Below, in pieces: positions 7,189 through 14,531 of a DNA stretch of 64,000 nt. The stretch is from JAKFEW01 sp036675505. Lineage in GTDB: Bacteria; Cyanobacteriota; Sericytochromatia; S15B-MN24; JAQBPE01. Numbering within the stretch: position 1 is the first letter of the stretch; each line of letters begins with the position of its first letter. The stretch spans positions 12,139 to 76,138 of the forward strand of contig JAKFEW010000002.1 of the NCBI GenBank assembly GCA_036675505.1. The letters are read 5' to 3'. The translations under genes and the position numbers were made by a program. The notes beneath the pieces were generated by a model. That model made no database searches and was not told the origin of the DNA. It was given only the letters and a program-made list of their open reading frames with translations.

Positions 7189-7713
7189 TTGCAGACGACG
7201 GTCAAGCTATACGGCGACTCCGACGATCTCGTGTACGCGATGGTCGAGATCCCTGGCCTCGACGGGTCCGACGAGTACGGCCACGCAAGCGACGCGCCCG
7301 GCTACCTGGCGTGCTCGGACGGCACGGTCGTCCAGTTCCAGTACGACGACACGGGCGCCTGGCGCGTCCGGCGCGCGGTGGAGGGCGCGGCCACGTTCAC
7401 GCTCGTCCGCGAGGGCGACGGAGACGCCGACGAGCATTCCGACCTCGCCGAGCTGACCGGGAACCTCGACTGGATGATCTGGTGCGGCACCGACCGGGAG
7501 GCGGCCGAGGCCATTGCTTCCGACCCCGCCGGGACCGACCGCGCCCTCGACGTGATCGAGGTGCTGGAGGGCCGCAAGGGCTTCGACCACTGGTGGCACG
7601 ACATCGACGCGGCGGACAAGGCCGACATCATCGTGGCCTTGGCTGGCGCGCTGGCCCCGACCGAGGGTGGCGAGTGTGACTTCGTGTCCGACCACATCAT
7701 CGGCGAAGGCTAG
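7189..7713 (+). CDS. Hypothetical acidic phage protein
   Basis: 174 residues, very acidic. The start is TTG at 7189, chosen because a perfect AAGGAGGA lies 4-5 bases upstream and the earlier in-frame sequence encodes the tRNA-like hairpins. Visible features: GYLACSDGTVVQFQYDD, a beta-rich N-terminal half, then LTGNLDWMIWC and an acidic helical half (ADKADIIVALAGAL). No family recognised. Confidence 0.6.
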   Translation: MQTTVKLYGDSDDLVYAMVEIPGLDGSDEYGHASDAPGYLACSDGTVVQFQYDDTGAWRVRRAVEGAATFTLVREGDGDADEHSDLAELTGNLDWMIWCGTDREAAEAIASDPAGTDRALDVIEVLEGRKGFDHWWHDIDAADKADIIVALAGALAPTEGGECDFVSDHIIGEG

Positions 7714-8099
7714 ATTTGCATACTTGAGCACCTGGACGTCATGAAGGGCGATCGTTACCACGAGATCAACACCTTCAGGTAGAAGATGGACAATCTCAAC
7801 CTCGTCCACCAGACGGGCGATTTCAACAAGTGTGCGACTCGCGGCCGTAGCGGTAGGCCGCAACGGGATTGCGCCATCAGTCCTGATCTGGCAGATCGCG
7901 TGTTCCTTGTGCAACTTGCTCAAGTTTACGCACCGGGAACAACGAAACTGTAAAGGGCATTCCGTATGTTGACGAAAATTCGGGCGGTGGTCAGGCGGCC
8001 CCATGCCCTGTGTTCGCCTGACTCTGTGGCGGAAATGTGACATGGATGTAGGCGCTGCCGTCCGTACGTGTCACTCCAGGCTCGTGATCGCCTGTGCCT
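7714..8099. other. Lower-GC intergenic region, no convincing gene
   Basis: About 390 bases of visibly lower GC than the surroundings. A reverse frame is open across it but runs antisense into the preceding gene and has no ribosome-binding site or recognisable domain. A small inverted repeat GCGGCC/GGCCGC lies around 7840-7862. Probably a regulatory gap or decayed DNA upstream of the promoter at 8100. Confidence 0.5.
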
Positions 8100-8143
8100 T
8101 ATAATAGTTGTAGAGGAGTCGGCTAACCGACCCCCCTACAACT
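8100..8143 (+). promoter_or_regulatory. TATAAT box followed by structured leader hairpin
   Basis: TATAAT at 8100-8105 within CCTTATAATA, a string repeated at 8923 and near-repeated on the reverse strand at 39683. No good -35 is visible. Immediately downstream AGTTGTAG (8106-8113) pairs with CTACAACT (8136-8143), and inside it GTCGG pairs with CCGAC around loop CTAA. A further inverted repeat AGAAGC/GCTTCT spans 8156-8186. Likely promoter with a structured 5' leader for the 8221 gene. Confidence 0.5.
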
Positions 8144-8220
8144 CCCTTGCAGAACAGAAGCCCGAGGCGTGGAAACCAAAGCTTCTGATCTGGAGCTAAT
8201 CCCTAAAGGAGGACCAGCTC

Positions 8221-8502
8221 ATGGCATTTCCATTTCATGATGGCCGCGAGGACCGCGGCAAGTCAAGCATGTTGACCAAGGCGAAGCAGATCGGCGACGT
8301 TGTCGCCGCGAAGCTGCGCAAAGTGCTCGTTGTGCTTACGCCCTTGCAGCGTGCCCTTCTGCTGCAGCTCGCCTTTGTCGTCAGCTACTACACCTACATC
8401 ACCTGGGTGCCGCCGACGTCGATCGCCGAGCTGATCAGGTCGGTGCTTCTCTCGCCGGTGACGGAAGCAGTGCTCAAACTGCTCTTGATCATCGTCATTT
8501 AG
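8221..8502 (+). CDS. Small phage membrane protein
   Basis: 93 residues with a strong AAAGGAGGA ribosome-binding site. A basic, soluble N-terminus of ~35 residues is followed by a hydrophobic segment (QRALLLQLAFVVSYYTYIT) and a second hydrophobic C-terminus (VTEAVLKLLLIIVI). Lone gene after a long structured leader, followed by a hairpin, so it forms its own transcription unit. It could be a superinfection-exclusion or lysogenic-conversion protein, but nothing in the sequence proves this. Confidence 0.6.
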   Translation: MAFPFHDGREDRGKSSMLTKAKQIGDVVAAKLRKVLVVLTPLQRALLLQLAFVVSYYTYITWVPPTSIAELIRSVLLSPVTEAVLKLLLIIVI

Positions 8503-8516
8503 CTGCAGAGCTCCAG

Positions 8517-8546
8517 GGCTGGGGTGGTGCTGCCACCCCGGCCTTC
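8517..8546 (+). terminator. GC-rich hairpin terminator candidate
   Basis: GGCTGGGGTGG (8517-8527), loop TGCTG, CCACCCCGGCC (8533-8543), followed by TTCT. Stable stem directly after the small membrane-protein gene; the T-tract is short. Confidence 0.5.
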
Positions 8547-8611
8547 TCCAGGAGCGATTACGGCGCCTTCCGCTACTTCGCCGATCTGGGAACATGAGCC
8601 TCGGAGGCCGC

Positions 8612-8890
8612 ATGCACAACCCCGCTCGTGAGTTCCGCGCCGCCCAGGCGGCCGGCGAAGGTTTCCCCCGGGCCGAGCTGCCCGGGGCGGTCCGCGATGC
8701 GCTCGCCGACCTCCCCCCGAAGCAGTACGAGGTTGTCGCCCTGGTCTACCTTGAGGGGTGGACCGAGGAAGAAGCGGCGGCGTACCTCGGCATCACGCAA
8801 CCAGCAGTCAACCAACGCCTAAAGAGCGCCAGAGCACGTGCCTCGACCTGGCTCAGGTGGTTGCAGGCCAACCGATTATCCCGTCCTTAA
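8612..8890 (+). CDS. Stand-alone sigma-70 region 4 protein
   Basis: 92 residues. LPPKQYEVVALVYLEGWTEEEAAAYLGI and TQPAVNQRLKSARAR are a sigma-70 region 4 helix-turn-helix, as in ECF sigma factors, but region 2 is absent. Such phage proteins typically regulate transcription at the -35 element or act as late activators. ATG 8612 has CGGAGG six bases upstream; the earlier in-frame ATG at 8594 has none. Flanked by two near-identical CCTTATAATA promoter boxes, it is a candidate regulator of them (inference). Confidence 0.75.
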   Translation: MHNPAREFRAAQAAGEGFPRAELPGAVRDALADLPPKQYEVVALVYLEGWTEEEAAAYLGITQPAVNQRLKSARARASTWLRWLQANRLSRP

Positions 8891-8925
8891 TATATATTCA
8901 CTAGCTCGCCTGCACATCGGAACCT

Positions 8926-8931
8926 TATAAT
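8926..8931 (+). promoter_or_regulatory. TATAAT promoter box (CCTTATAATA)
   Basis: Same decamer CCTTATAATA as at 8098-8107, in a short AT-rich gap after the sigma-like gene. No consensus -35 seen. It would drive the 9007 gene through the hairpin at 8961. Confidence 0.45.
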
Positions 8932-8960
8932 ACCTACACGTAACCGTAAAAGGGCTTCCC

Positions 8961-8991
8961 AGCCCCGGCGCCAGATGGCACCGGGGCTTTT
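8961..8991 (+). terminator. Terminator-like hairpin fused to ribosome-binding site
   Basis: AGCCCCGG (8961-8968) pairs with CCGGGGCT (8981-8988), extended inward by GCC/GGC, followed by TTT. Only six bases later GGAGGT leads to ATG 9007. One of at least seven hairpin-Shine-Dalgarno arrangements in this prophage. Confidence 0.55.
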
Positions 8992-9006
8992 CGCATGGAG
9001 GTGCTC

Positions 9007-9774
9007 ATGCTTGCCACGACGGCTCCCCGCGGGTATTCCGCGGACGCGATCGAAGCCCGGTTGAAGAAGGTCCACAACCGCCGCTCGGATGCCGAGGCGG
9101 CGCTCGACGCGTTCCGCGGCCTCGAAGCTGCACGCCTGCGCGCGCTCCTCAGCTGCCCCGACGACCAGGCCGTCGACGCGAAGAGCTACGAGCCGCTCCG
9201 CTGGGAGGATCCGACGCGGGCGACGCTGGCGATCGCCACGATGCCGCTCGACGCTCGCGAGCGGACCGCGTTCTTCCGCCGCGGGAAGCGCGACGTCGCC
9301 TACATCGCCGGCGCCAACGACGACCGGGCATGCGAGGACGCGAACATCCGCGCGCAGCTGGTCGGCACCGAGCGCCTCGAGGCGTACGAGAAACAGCATG
9401 CCGACGAGCGCGGCCGCCCGCTCTACCATGGCCTCGGCTTCGTGAGCCGCCGCGGCGACGAGGAGTGGGGCCGCACCGAGGGCTGGGGCGTTCTGCTCGA
9501 GCAGGCCCGCGAGGTCAGCCAGTCGATTCTCTTGGGCGCGCTCTCCGCCATCCAGCGGCAGTGCCCCGACCAGTCCACCTCCGAGCGCTGGGCGCAGGCC
9601 GGCGTGACCGTGCTCCACGACCTCGCCAAGCCGTGGGGCGCGTTCGAGCGCTACGGCTCGACTGGCGTTCCGCCGCGCGGCGGCCGCCTGGAAGAGCGGT
9701 TCCCCCGCCGGCGCCGTCCGCGCCCTGAGGCGACCGTCGCCCGCCCCGGTTCGATCGCGTGGTTCACGCCGTAG
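9007..9774 (+). CDS. Hypothetical phage protein
   Basis: 255 residues. ATG 9007 is chosen over 8995 because GGAGGT at 8997 is correctly placed and the TGGAGGT.CTCATG context recurs at 17824 and 34539. Helical N-terminus (DAIEARLKKVHNRRSDAEAALDAF), central mixed region with REAFF-like and GRTEGWG motifs, and a very basic Pro/Arg tail (RFPRRRRPRPE). No family recognised. It overlaps a small reverse-strand gene tail to tail. Confidence 0.6.
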   Translation: MLATTAPRGYSADAIEARLKKVHNRRSDAEAALDAFRGLEAARLRALLSCPDDQAVDAKSYEPLRWEDPTRATLAIATMPLDARERTAFFRRGKRDVAYIAGANDDRACEDANIRAQLVGTERLEAYEKQHADERGRPLYHGLGFVSRRGDEEWGRTEGWGVLLEQAREVSQSILLGALSAIQRQCPDQSTSERWAQAGVTVLHDLAKPWGAFERYGSTGVPPRGGRLEERFPRRRRPRPEATVARPGSIAWFTP

Positions 9775-9982
9775 GCGAATCGCCTTGGTCGGGCTCGAGC
9801 GGCTCGATCGACTCAAGGGGCCACGTTTCAGGCACCCCCTGTCCTGCCCACGTCTCCCGATGAGACGGGCAGAGGTGAATCCAGGCGACGAAACCGCCGC
9901 CCTGCCTGAATGTCGCCTTGTGCGTGGCGGCAGTGTCGCAAAATCGGCACCTGGCCGGAGTTGAGGGTTCGCCTTCTGACAT
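9764..9982 (-). CDS. Small reverse-strand zinc-finger protein
   Basis: 72 residues with CRFCDTAATHKATF and HLCPSHRETW: a CxxC and a CxxH pair, a plausible zinc finger. The acidic Pro-rich tail overlaps the 3' end of the upstream + gene by 11 bases. A weak GAAGAG precedes the ATG. It is the only reverse-strand gene between 1 and 29 kb. Assigned because of the finger motif and the absence of a + strand gene. Confidence 0.45.
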   Translation of the reverse strand: MSEGEPSTPARCRFCDTAATHKATFRQGGGFVAWIHLCPSHRETWAGQGVPETWPLESIEPLEPDQGDSPTA

Positions 9983-10096
9983 GAATTCTCTTCGTGTGGG
10001 TGCCGCACGGCATGGATATCACGGTCGCCTGCCTCTTGGCAGCGAACTACGTCACGAAGCCGCGAGCCGCTGTCGCCTGTAATCCGCGCCACGCCG

Positions 10097-10119
10097 GGAT
10101 AATGGTGATTATGCCGGCC
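10097..10119. repeat. dif-like element, copy 1
   Basis: GGATAA, six-base centre TGGTGA, then arm TTATGCCGGCC. The ATAA-N6-TTAT arrangement matches XerCD dif geometry, and it lies 220 bp upstream of a XerC/D-like recombinase gene. A second copy with the same right arm lies at 39274-39296. It could instead be an operator or promoter. Confidence 0.4.
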
Positions 10120-10131
10120 AAGGAGGTCGCC

Positions 10132-10350
10132 ATGCCCAACGCCTCCGCGGCCGCGACCTCGCTCGTGGAAGTTAGCCTGCAGGACGGCAAGGTCTTCGCG
10201 ACCTGGAATCAGGACGCGCTCGAGGCCCTTACCCCGAAGCACCTGGTCGAGCTCGCCGCCCAGCTCGGGATGCTGGGGCGCTACGCCGGCCTCCTCGCCG
10301 AAACCGCCCTCCTCTTCGCGAAGCTGGCGCTCACCCGATGCCGGACCTGA
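10132..10350 (+). CDS. Small protein preceding integrase
   Basis: 72 residues; AAGGAGG precedes ATG 10132. Beta segment (LVEVSLQDGKVFATWN) followed by a helical C-terminus (ALEALTPKHLVELAAQLGMLGRYAGLL). The 3' end overlaps the integrase start by 13 bases, so it is translationally coupled to it. Possible recombination directionality or regulatory partner, by position only. No helix-turn-helix is obvious. Confidence 0.55.
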   Translation: MPNASAAATSLVEVSLQDGKVFATWNQDALEALTPKHLVELAAQLGMLGRYAGLLAETALLFAKLALTRCRT

Positions 10351-11204
10351 TCGCCGGTTTCATCGAGCGCCTGCAGCTGAAGAACTCCTCGATCCACACG
10401 GTGAAGGCCTATGCGCAGGACTTGCGCCAGGCCGCGCGGGCGATCGGGCAGCCGCTCGAGCTCGCCACCCCGGAGGAGCTCGGCGCGTTCATCGACAGCC
10501 TGGCCCGGGCCGGCCTCAAGGGCACGAGCATCCGCCGGAAGCAGGCGTCGCTCCGCGGCTTCTTCGAGCACCTGGTGAAGACCAAGGCGATCGCCGTCGA
10601 CCCCACGGGGAACTTCGAGCCGCCGCGCCTCGAGAAGAAGCTGCCGATCTACCTGCGCGAGGCCCAAATCAAGCAGCTGCTCGGCGCGCTCCGCGGCGCG
10701 ACCATCGACGAGCTGCGCGAAGCGGCGATCGTGAAGCTGCTCTACTTCACGGGAATGCGCGCCGGCGAGCTCGTCGCCCTGGACGTCGACCACGTCGACC
10801 TCGCCGAGCGCGAGCTCCGCGTGTACGGCAAGGGGAAGAAGGAGCGGAACCTGCCGATCGGCGAGACGCTCGCCGCCGCCCTGCAGGCCTGGCTCGCCGT
10901 CCGCCCCGGCGACAAGCGCCGCGGCCCGCTCTTCCTGACCAGCCGGAAGCCCCACGTGCGCCTGGGCTACGACGGCGTCGACGCCGTGGTGAAGGCCGCG
11001 GTCATCCGAGCAGACCTCGATCCCAGCAAGATCACCTGCCACAAGCTCCGCCACACGTTCGCTTCCAGGCTCGTGAACAAGAAGGTCGACATCTCGAAGA
11101 TCTCCAAGCTCATGGGCCACGCGAAGCTCGACACAACCACGATTTACGCCCACATCGAGATGAACGCCGAGCTCCGCAACGACGTGAGCAACGCGCTCGA
11201 ATAG
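10338..11204 (+). CDS. Tyrosine recombinase (XerC/XerD-like integrase)
   Basis: 288 residues, the length of XerC/XerD and shorter than lambda-type integrases. SAM-like N-terminal core-binding domain (residues 1-85), then the catalytic domain with R141 (TGMRAGEL), Lys165/167 (YGKGKKER), H235-R238 (HKLRHTFA), H261 (MGHAKL) and nucleophile Y270 (TIYAH). All catalytic residues are present. It catalyses site-specific strand exchange, probably phage integration, and perhaps exploits a dif-like site since a repeat of that geometry lies just upstream. It sits between early genes and the terminase, an unusual internal position for an integrase. Confidence 0.9.
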   Translation: MPDLIAGFIERLQLKNSSIHTVKAYAQDLRQAARAIGQPLELATPEELGAFIDSLARAGLKGTSIRRKQASLRGFFEHLVKTKAIAVDPTGNFEPPRLEKKLPIYLREAQIKQLLGALRGATIDELREAAIVKLLYFTGMRAGELVALDVDHVDLAERELRVYGKGKKERNLPIGETLAAALQAWLAVRPGDKRRGPLFLTSRKPHVRLGYDGVDAVVKAAVIRADLDPSKITCHKLRHTFASRLVNKKVDISKISKLMGHAKLDTTTIYAHIEMNAELRNDVSNALE

Positions 11205-11216
11205 AGGGAGAACGCC

Positions 11217-11819
11217 ATGCAGCCCAAGATCACCTGCTTCTGGCTCGAAGACACGGGCAAGGTCCTCCGACAGTTCCGTCGCTACCGATCGAGCGCCGAC
11301 AAGAACAGCCCCTGCCGGGGCCGCTACGGCTACCACAACGGCCATGCGCCGTTCGACGTCGTCCAAGGCGAGCCCAACCGAGTCATCAGCGGCGGCGCGA
11401 TGCCCAAGACCGATCCGCGCTGGCCCACCAAGTGCGACGCCTGCGACTACATCTTCCAGCCGGACGACGCCTGGCAGATCTCCCCCACTTCGATTTACCG
11501 CCGGACGGACACGGGCGAGGAGATGACGCTGCGCGACGCGCCCTTCGGCGCGATGTGGGACGCGTGGTGGTTCGACGAGCACCGCAAGGGGCCTGACGGC
11601 CTGCACCTGATGATCAAGACGCCCGCCGGCGAGTGGAGCGTCGACGGCCCGGCGGCCTTCGGGTCGAACTCGCGCGAGCCGTGGAAGCGTGCCGGCGATC
11701 CGCGCACGCCGGGCAGCGTGAGCGCGCAGCCGTCGATCCTCTTCAACGGCCCGCCGTGCTTCCACGCCTGGCTCACCAACGGCGAGCTTCACGTCCTCCC
11801 GGACTCCGCTCCGTTCTGA
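11217..11819 (+). CDS. Hypothetical phage protein
   Basis: 200 residues, AGGGAGAACGCC before the ATG. Visible: ITCFWLEDTG start, RGRYGYHN, PKTDPRWPTKC..C (CDACDYIF), FMGAMWDAWW-like aromatic segment and a GPPCFHAWLTNGEL end. Proteins with this architecture occur between early and terminase genes in other phages, I believe without known function. Cys pair may bind metal. Confidence 0.6.
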   Translation: MQPKITCFWLEDTGKVLRQFRRYRSSADKNSPCRGRYGYHNGHAPFDVVQGEPNRVISGGAMPKTDPRWPTKCDACDYIFQPDDAWQISPTSIYRRTDTGEEMTLRDAPFGAMWDAWWFDEHRKGPDGLHLMIKTPAGEWSVDGPAAFGSNSREPWKRAGDPRTPGSVSAQPSILFNGPPCFHAWLTNGELHVLPDSAPF

Positions 11820-11823
11820 CCTT

Positions 11824-11911
11824 CCCGGGGTTTCCTCCTTTCCCCCGGGACCGCGCGATCGCTCCCCCGCCTGGCGATCGCGCCTCCCTGCCGGAATCAC
11901 CCTCGGCAGGG
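11824..11911. repeat. Three consecutive perfect inverted repeats ahead of terminase
   Basis: CCCGGGG/CCCCGGG (11824-11849), GCGCGATCGC/GCGATCGCGC (11853-11883), CCCTGCCG/CGGCAGGG (11886-11911), followed by TTTTTT at about 11976. Non-coding. Position directly upstream of the small terminase fits a terminator cluster, a packaging (cos/pac) site, or both. Confidence 0.5.
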
Positions 11912-12033
11912 CAGTTTGAGGCCCGCACCGCGTCGTTATCTCGGCCATCGCGCTCGAGGTCCTGACGCCCGGGCGATTTTTTCCAGACCCCCTCCTGGCG
12001 CTCGCCGGTTATGCCGGCCTACTGGAGGCCGCC

Positions 12034-12873
12034 GTGGCCGAGCACGACCCCCCTCAACCTACGCCCCCCGACGACGATCCTCATGCTGCTCACGGCGGCC
12101 AGGACGGGATAACGGGGGACGAGCTCGACGCAGCGCTCGAGGTGAGCCTGGACGTGTCCGACGTCGAGCTCGCGGAGGCTGAGGTGGTCCTGCGCGAAGA
12201 CGCGCGGCGAACGGGTGAAGAGCTGGACATCTACCCGTACCTGGCGGAGGACGCGCCCGCGGGCAAGGTCATGCTCAAGGCCCGTTGTGGCGCGCGCACG
12301 AAGAGCACCGGCATGCCCTGCTCGAAGGCGGCCGGCTGGCGGACCGAGCACCCCGGCCAGGGGAAATGCTACCTGCACGGCGGGCGGACGCCCATCAAAC
12401 ATGGGCGCTACAGCATGGTCGAGCGGCCGCGCCTGCGCGAGATCCTCGACAGCCTTGCCGAGGCCAACGACAACCCCTTCGACATGCTGCCCGAGGTCCT
12501 GCTGCTCAGGGCCCTGATCATCGACTACGTCGAGCGCCACGACGACCTGATGGATGCGCTACTCGACTGGCACGCCTCCTGGCGTGAGGACGGCGTCGGC
12601 GCCGGCAAGCCGCGGCAGCTCCCCGACATCATCGCCGTGGGCAAGCTGATCGCCGACGTGAGCAGCGTCGTCGATCGGATCCTGAAGCACCAGCAGAAGG
12701 GCAGCATCACGCTCGAGGCCTTGGACCGCTACCTCGAGCAGCTCGGCATTGAGACCGCTGCGGCCGCGCGCGAGGTACTCGGCGATGGAGATACGCGTTC
12801 CGCGCTTCTCCGCGCGGTCGAAAAGCGATGGGCAGACATCCGGTTCGACCACCGGAGCGGTCCGAGGCCTTAA
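12034..12873 (+). CDS. Terminase small subunit (zinc-motif type)
   Basis: 279 residues from GTG 12034 (GGAGG nine bases upstream). Acidic N-terminus of ~80 residues, then CGARTKSTGMPCSKAAG...GKCYLHGG, the Cys/HGG zinc-like motif common at the start of phage small terminases, then a helical domain (LREILDSLAEANDNPFDML) and a C-terminal helical region. It would recognise phage DNA for packaging. It overlaps the large terminase by 89 bases. The same Cys/HGG motif recurs at the end of the reverse-strand gene at 38418. Confidence 0.7.
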   Translation: MAEHDPPQPTPPDDDPHAAHGGQDGITGDELDAALEVSLDVSDVELAEAEVVLREDARRTGEELDIYPYLAEDAPAGKVMLKARCGARTKSTGMPCSKAAGWRTEHPGQGKCYLHGGRTPIKHGRYSMVERPRLREILDSLAEANDNPFDMLPEVLLLRALIIDYVERHDDLMDALLDWHASWREDGVGAGKPRQLPDIIAVGKLIADVSSVVDRILKHQQKGSITLEALDRYLEQLGIETAAAAREVLGDGDTRSALLRAVEKRWADIRFDHRSGPRP

Positions 12874-14521
12874 GCAGGCCGAGGGCGAGATCCTCGCGGC
12901 CGACGCCGCCGCTCACCGCTTCGCCGTCTACCAGGCGGATCCCGCCGGATACGCGCGCGACATCCTCGGCATCACGCCGTGGGCCGGCTGCAACGGCCAG
13001 CGCGGACAGCTTGAGCTCTTCAACGACATCGGCGAGAGCGTGCGCAAGCAGCTCGCCGGCCAGCCCGCGATCAAGAAATTCAAAATCGACGCGGGCCACG
13101 GCGTGGGCAAGACTTTCGGCTGCGCCGCGCTCGTGAACTGGTTCCACGACGCCTTCACGCCTTCGATCGTGATGACCACGGCGCCGGGCAAGGACCAGGT
13201 CCGGCTTCTGCTCTGGAAGGACATCTTCGCGCAGCGTGCGCGCGTCCCTGGCCTGCCCGGCCGCGCGCTCGAGGGCGCGTTGACGCTCCGGAAGAGTCCC
13301 GACCATTGGGCCGTCGGCCGCACGGTCGACGACAGCGGCGGCAAGGGCGAAGAGCGCTGGCAGGGCCAGCACGGTCAGTACCTTATGTTCGTGCTCGACG
13401 AGGCCGAAGGCGTCCCGGACCACATCTTTACGTCCACGAACGCGATGATGACCGGCGGCCTGGTGATCCTGTGGATCATGATCGCCAACCCGAAGACCCG
13501 CACCAGCACCTACTACCGCCAGGGCCTCAAGGCCGGCGTCGGCCGCTATCGCCTCTCCGTGCTCGACCACCCCAACGTGGTCCTCGGCCGCGACGTCGTG
13601 CCAGGCGCGACGGGCCGCGAGTGGGTCGAGACGATGATCGCCGACGAGTGCGAGGTCGTTCCCGCGCACGACGACGACGATTTCACGTTCCAGCTCGCGT
13701 GGCCCTGCCGCATTCCGGCGCAGGAAGGTGAGGGCTGGGTCGGCGAGCACCCGCCCGGTACGATCTTCCGGCCGTCGAGCGTCTTCTTGTATCGCGTCAT
13801 GGGCATCGCACCCAAGTCCGGCGCCGGCGACACGATCATCAGCCCCGGCCGCTACGAGGCCGCGACGAAGCGCACCCCGTCCGGCGATCGCCCGACCGTC
13901 GCCTGGGTCGGGGTCGACTGCGCGCGCGACGGCGACGACATGGGCACGGTCTACGCCCGGCACGCCGGCAAGGTCTGGCGCGAGGCCCAGATCGCGCACG
14001 GCAACACGGACAAGTACTGGAGCACCATCAAGGATCTCGCGAAGCGGCTTAAGGTCGCCGGCGTCCGCCGCCTGGTGGTCCGCGTCGACGGCACGGGCGG
14101 CTGGGGTGCGGGCACCGTGGACAAGGTCCGCGGCGACCTTGAGATCAAGGCCTGGTTCCCCGACGGCGTGGTCGTCATCGAGGTGAACTTCGGCGAAGAC
14201 GCGCACGACAAGCGCGCCTACGCCAACCGCGTGACCGAGCTCTACGGGGAGGCCAACGAGCAGCTCAAGGGCGTGGCCCTTCACCGCCCGCCGGCGGAGT
14301 TGGAGGAGGACCTGACGGCGCGCCGCTACAAGTGGGTCTCCGCCACGGTCCGCAACTCCGACGGGACGATCGACGTCGTCGACGTGAAGCAGCTCGAGCC
14401 GAAGGCGGCGTTCAAGAAGGATCACCACCGCAGCCCGGACGACGGTGACGGCCTGGTCTTGTGCGTCGCGCCGGACCGTATTTTTGCAGGCAAGGCGACC
14501 GATTGGTCGATCTGGGCCTGA
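12785..14521 (+). CDS. terL: Terminase large subunit
   Basis: 578 residues. ATPase domain: Walker A GHGVGKT (104-110) and Walker B MFVLDEAEG (D205-E206), coupling motif region around IMIANPKT. Nuclease domain: VGVDCARDGDD, VVRVDGTGGWG and the final acidic HHRSPDDGDGLVL segment, matching RNase H-like terminase nucleases. It packages DNA into proheads. ATG 12785 with GAGGT upstream is taken, overlapping the small terminase. Order small terminase, large terminase, portal is standard. Confidence 0.92.
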   Translation: MEIRVPRFSARSKSDGQTSGSTTGAVRGLKQAEGEILAADAAAHRFAVYQADPAGYARDILGITPWAGCNGQRGQLELFNDIGESVRKQLAGQPAIKKFKIDAGHGVGKTFGCAALVNWFHDAFTPSIVMTTAPGKDQVRLLLWKDIFAQRARVPGLPGRALEGALTLRKSPDHWAVGRTVDDSGGKGEERWQGQHGQYLMFVLDEAEGVPDHIFTSTNAMMTGGLVILWIMIANPKTRTSTYYRQGLKAGVGRYRLSVLDHPNVVLGRDVVPGATGREWVETMIADECEVVPAHDDDDFTFQLAWPCRIPAQEGEGWVGEHPPGTIFRPSSVFLYRVMGIAPKSGAGDTIISPGRYEAATKRTPSGDRPTVAWVGVDCARDGDDMGTVYARHAGKVWREAQIAHGNTDKYWSTIKDLAKRLKVAGVRRLVVRVDGTGGWGAGTVDKVRGDLEIKAWFPDGVVVIEVNFGEDAHDKRAYANRVTELYGEANEQLKGVALHRPPAELEEDLTARRYKWVSATVRNSDGTIDVVDVKQLEPKAAFKKDHHRSPDDGDGLVLCVAPDRIFAGKATDWSIWA

Positions 14522-14531
14522 GGAGGTAGCC

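Noticed and set aside
7207..8043. 278-codon reverse frame over the 7189 gene and the following gap
   Set aside because: Half is antisense to a plausible gene; the rest has no motif beyond a chance C..C..H pattern and no ribosome site.
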